64,000 nucleotides of DNA from Rhizobium lusitanum (GTDB taxonomy: Bacteria; Pseudomonadota; Alphaproteobacteria; Rhizobiales; Rhizobiaceae), in assembly GCF_014189535.1 (NCBI RefSeq), contig NZ_CP050308.1:3275001-3339000 (forward strand). The letters run 5' to 3'. Positions 63,653 through 64,000 of the stretch are shown in pieces. A model generated the notes under the pieces. It was not told the DNA's origin and did no database searches. It was given only the letters and a program-made list of their open reading frames with translations. The translations under genes and the position numbers were made by a program. The first letter of the stretch is position 1. Each line of letters starts with the position of its first letter.

Positions 63653-64000
63653 TTATGACTTCTTATCGACTGGCGGGGTATTCGTATCGGGGTCGGTTGC
63701 CGGCGGCGGAGTGGGGTCGGGCTGCTTGCTCTTGTCGACCGTCTTGGGGTCGGTATCGAGCGCCGGCAGGCCGTTGGCGACCTTCTCCTTGATCTTCGGA
63801 ATATCCGCTTCCTCCGGCTTGGAGGCCAGCGCACGGTTCCACTGATAGACCGCCTCCAGCTTGCGGTTGACGCGCCAGTAGGCGTCGCCCAGATGGTCGT
63901 TGATCGTGGGATCGCCGGCCTTCAGCTGTGCGGCCCGCTCCAGTTCGGTCACGGCATCGTCGAAGCGGTTGAGACGGAAATAGGCCCAGCCGAGCGAGTC
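63653..64000 (-). CDS. TPR-repeat protein, C-terminal part (truncated)
   Basis: The gene enters from the right edge. About 115 residues are visible: two tetratricopeptide repeats ('DSLGWAYFRLNRFDDAVTELERAAQL' and 'TINDHLGDAYWRVNRKLEAVYQWNRAL'), a short charged helix, and a Pro/Asp/Thr-rich tail ending PPVDKKS. TPR arrays are protein-protein scaffolds. The N-terminus and any signal or lipobox lie outside. It is eight bases upstream of ispE on the same strand. Confidence 0.85.
   Translation of the reverse strand, partial: DSLGWAYFRLNRFDDAVTELERAAQLKAGDPTINDHLGDAYWRVNRKLEAVYQWNRALASKPEEADIPKIKEKVANGLPALDTDPKTVDKSKQPDPTPPPATDPDTNTPPVDKKS

Overview
The window is chromosomal DNA from an alphaproteobacterium of the Rhizobiaceae, most likely Rhizobium sensu lato. 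The basis is the high GC and GC-rich third codon positions, the split b/b' ATP synthase operon (atpI-B-E-F'-F), the lipid A block cysQ-like / DUF4170 / waaA / HAD / lpxK / DUF2093 / mutL, a MctP-type monocarboxylate permease behind a DUF3311 protein, and two short nested palindromes of the intergenic kind common in rhizobial chromosomes. No rRNA, tRNA, CRISPR array, insertion sequence, prophage or integrase was seen. It is an ordinary core chromosome stretch with small accessory patches.

Layout. 0-4 kb: a truncated oxidoreductase and a LysR gene, a YciI-like protein beside a second, frameshifted LysR gene, two small Met/His-rich copper-type proteins (DUF305 and a Cys-containing partner), and a 2'-5' RNA ligase-like protein. 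4-7.4 kb: hisS-hisZ-hisG, packed with no gaps. 7.4-10.2 kb: a VapBC-type pair, DoxX and a glutathione S-transferase on either side of a palindromic operator, and an unknown protein. 10.5-12.8 kb: groES-groEL with promoter, CIRCE and terminator. 12.8-18 kb: chrA, a HAD phosphatase, ribF, and DUF3311-mctP. 18-22 kb: ileS, with a compositionally foreign patch in its editing domain, and a lipoprotein. 22-26 kb: tadA, a large-subunit pseudouridine synthase with a long repetitive basic tail, rsmD and a patatin. 26-36 kb: a CPA2 antiporter, pmbA, and the cysQ-waaA-lpxK-mutL block.

36-42 kb: a PAS/receiver protein without a kinase core, a GGDEF-EAL protein, a divergent Lrp/argG pair and a PRC-barrel protein. 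42.6-46.8 kb: a De Ley-Doudoroff (galactose/galactonate) operon (SDR, dgoK, dgoA, SMP-30 lactonase) with a divergent IclR regulator. 46.8-50 kb: a solo LuxR regulator preceded by a 16-bp perfect inverted repeat, a gene-free stretch with a sigma-54-type promoter and RNA-like stems, and an Mrp/ApbC ATPase. 50-55 kb: corA, kup, a membrane protein and a frameshifted SleB-type cell-wall hydrolase. 55.3-58.1 kb: the ATP synthase F0 operon with a recognisable promoter and terminator. 58-64 kb: a phosphotransferase-like protein, rnhB, a radical SAM protein, a small glycosyltransferase-like protein, a secreted protein, moaB, ispE and a truncated TPR gene.

Signals most worth a second look: the foreign patch inside ileS; the sigma-54-type promoter and structured RNA between luxR and mrp; the long perfect inverted repeat before luxR; the kinase-less PAS-receiver protein next to a c-di-GMP enzyme; and two single-base homopolymer frameshifts (LysR and SleB), which may be sequencing errors or true gene decay. 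I found no convincing wholly new multi-gene system.
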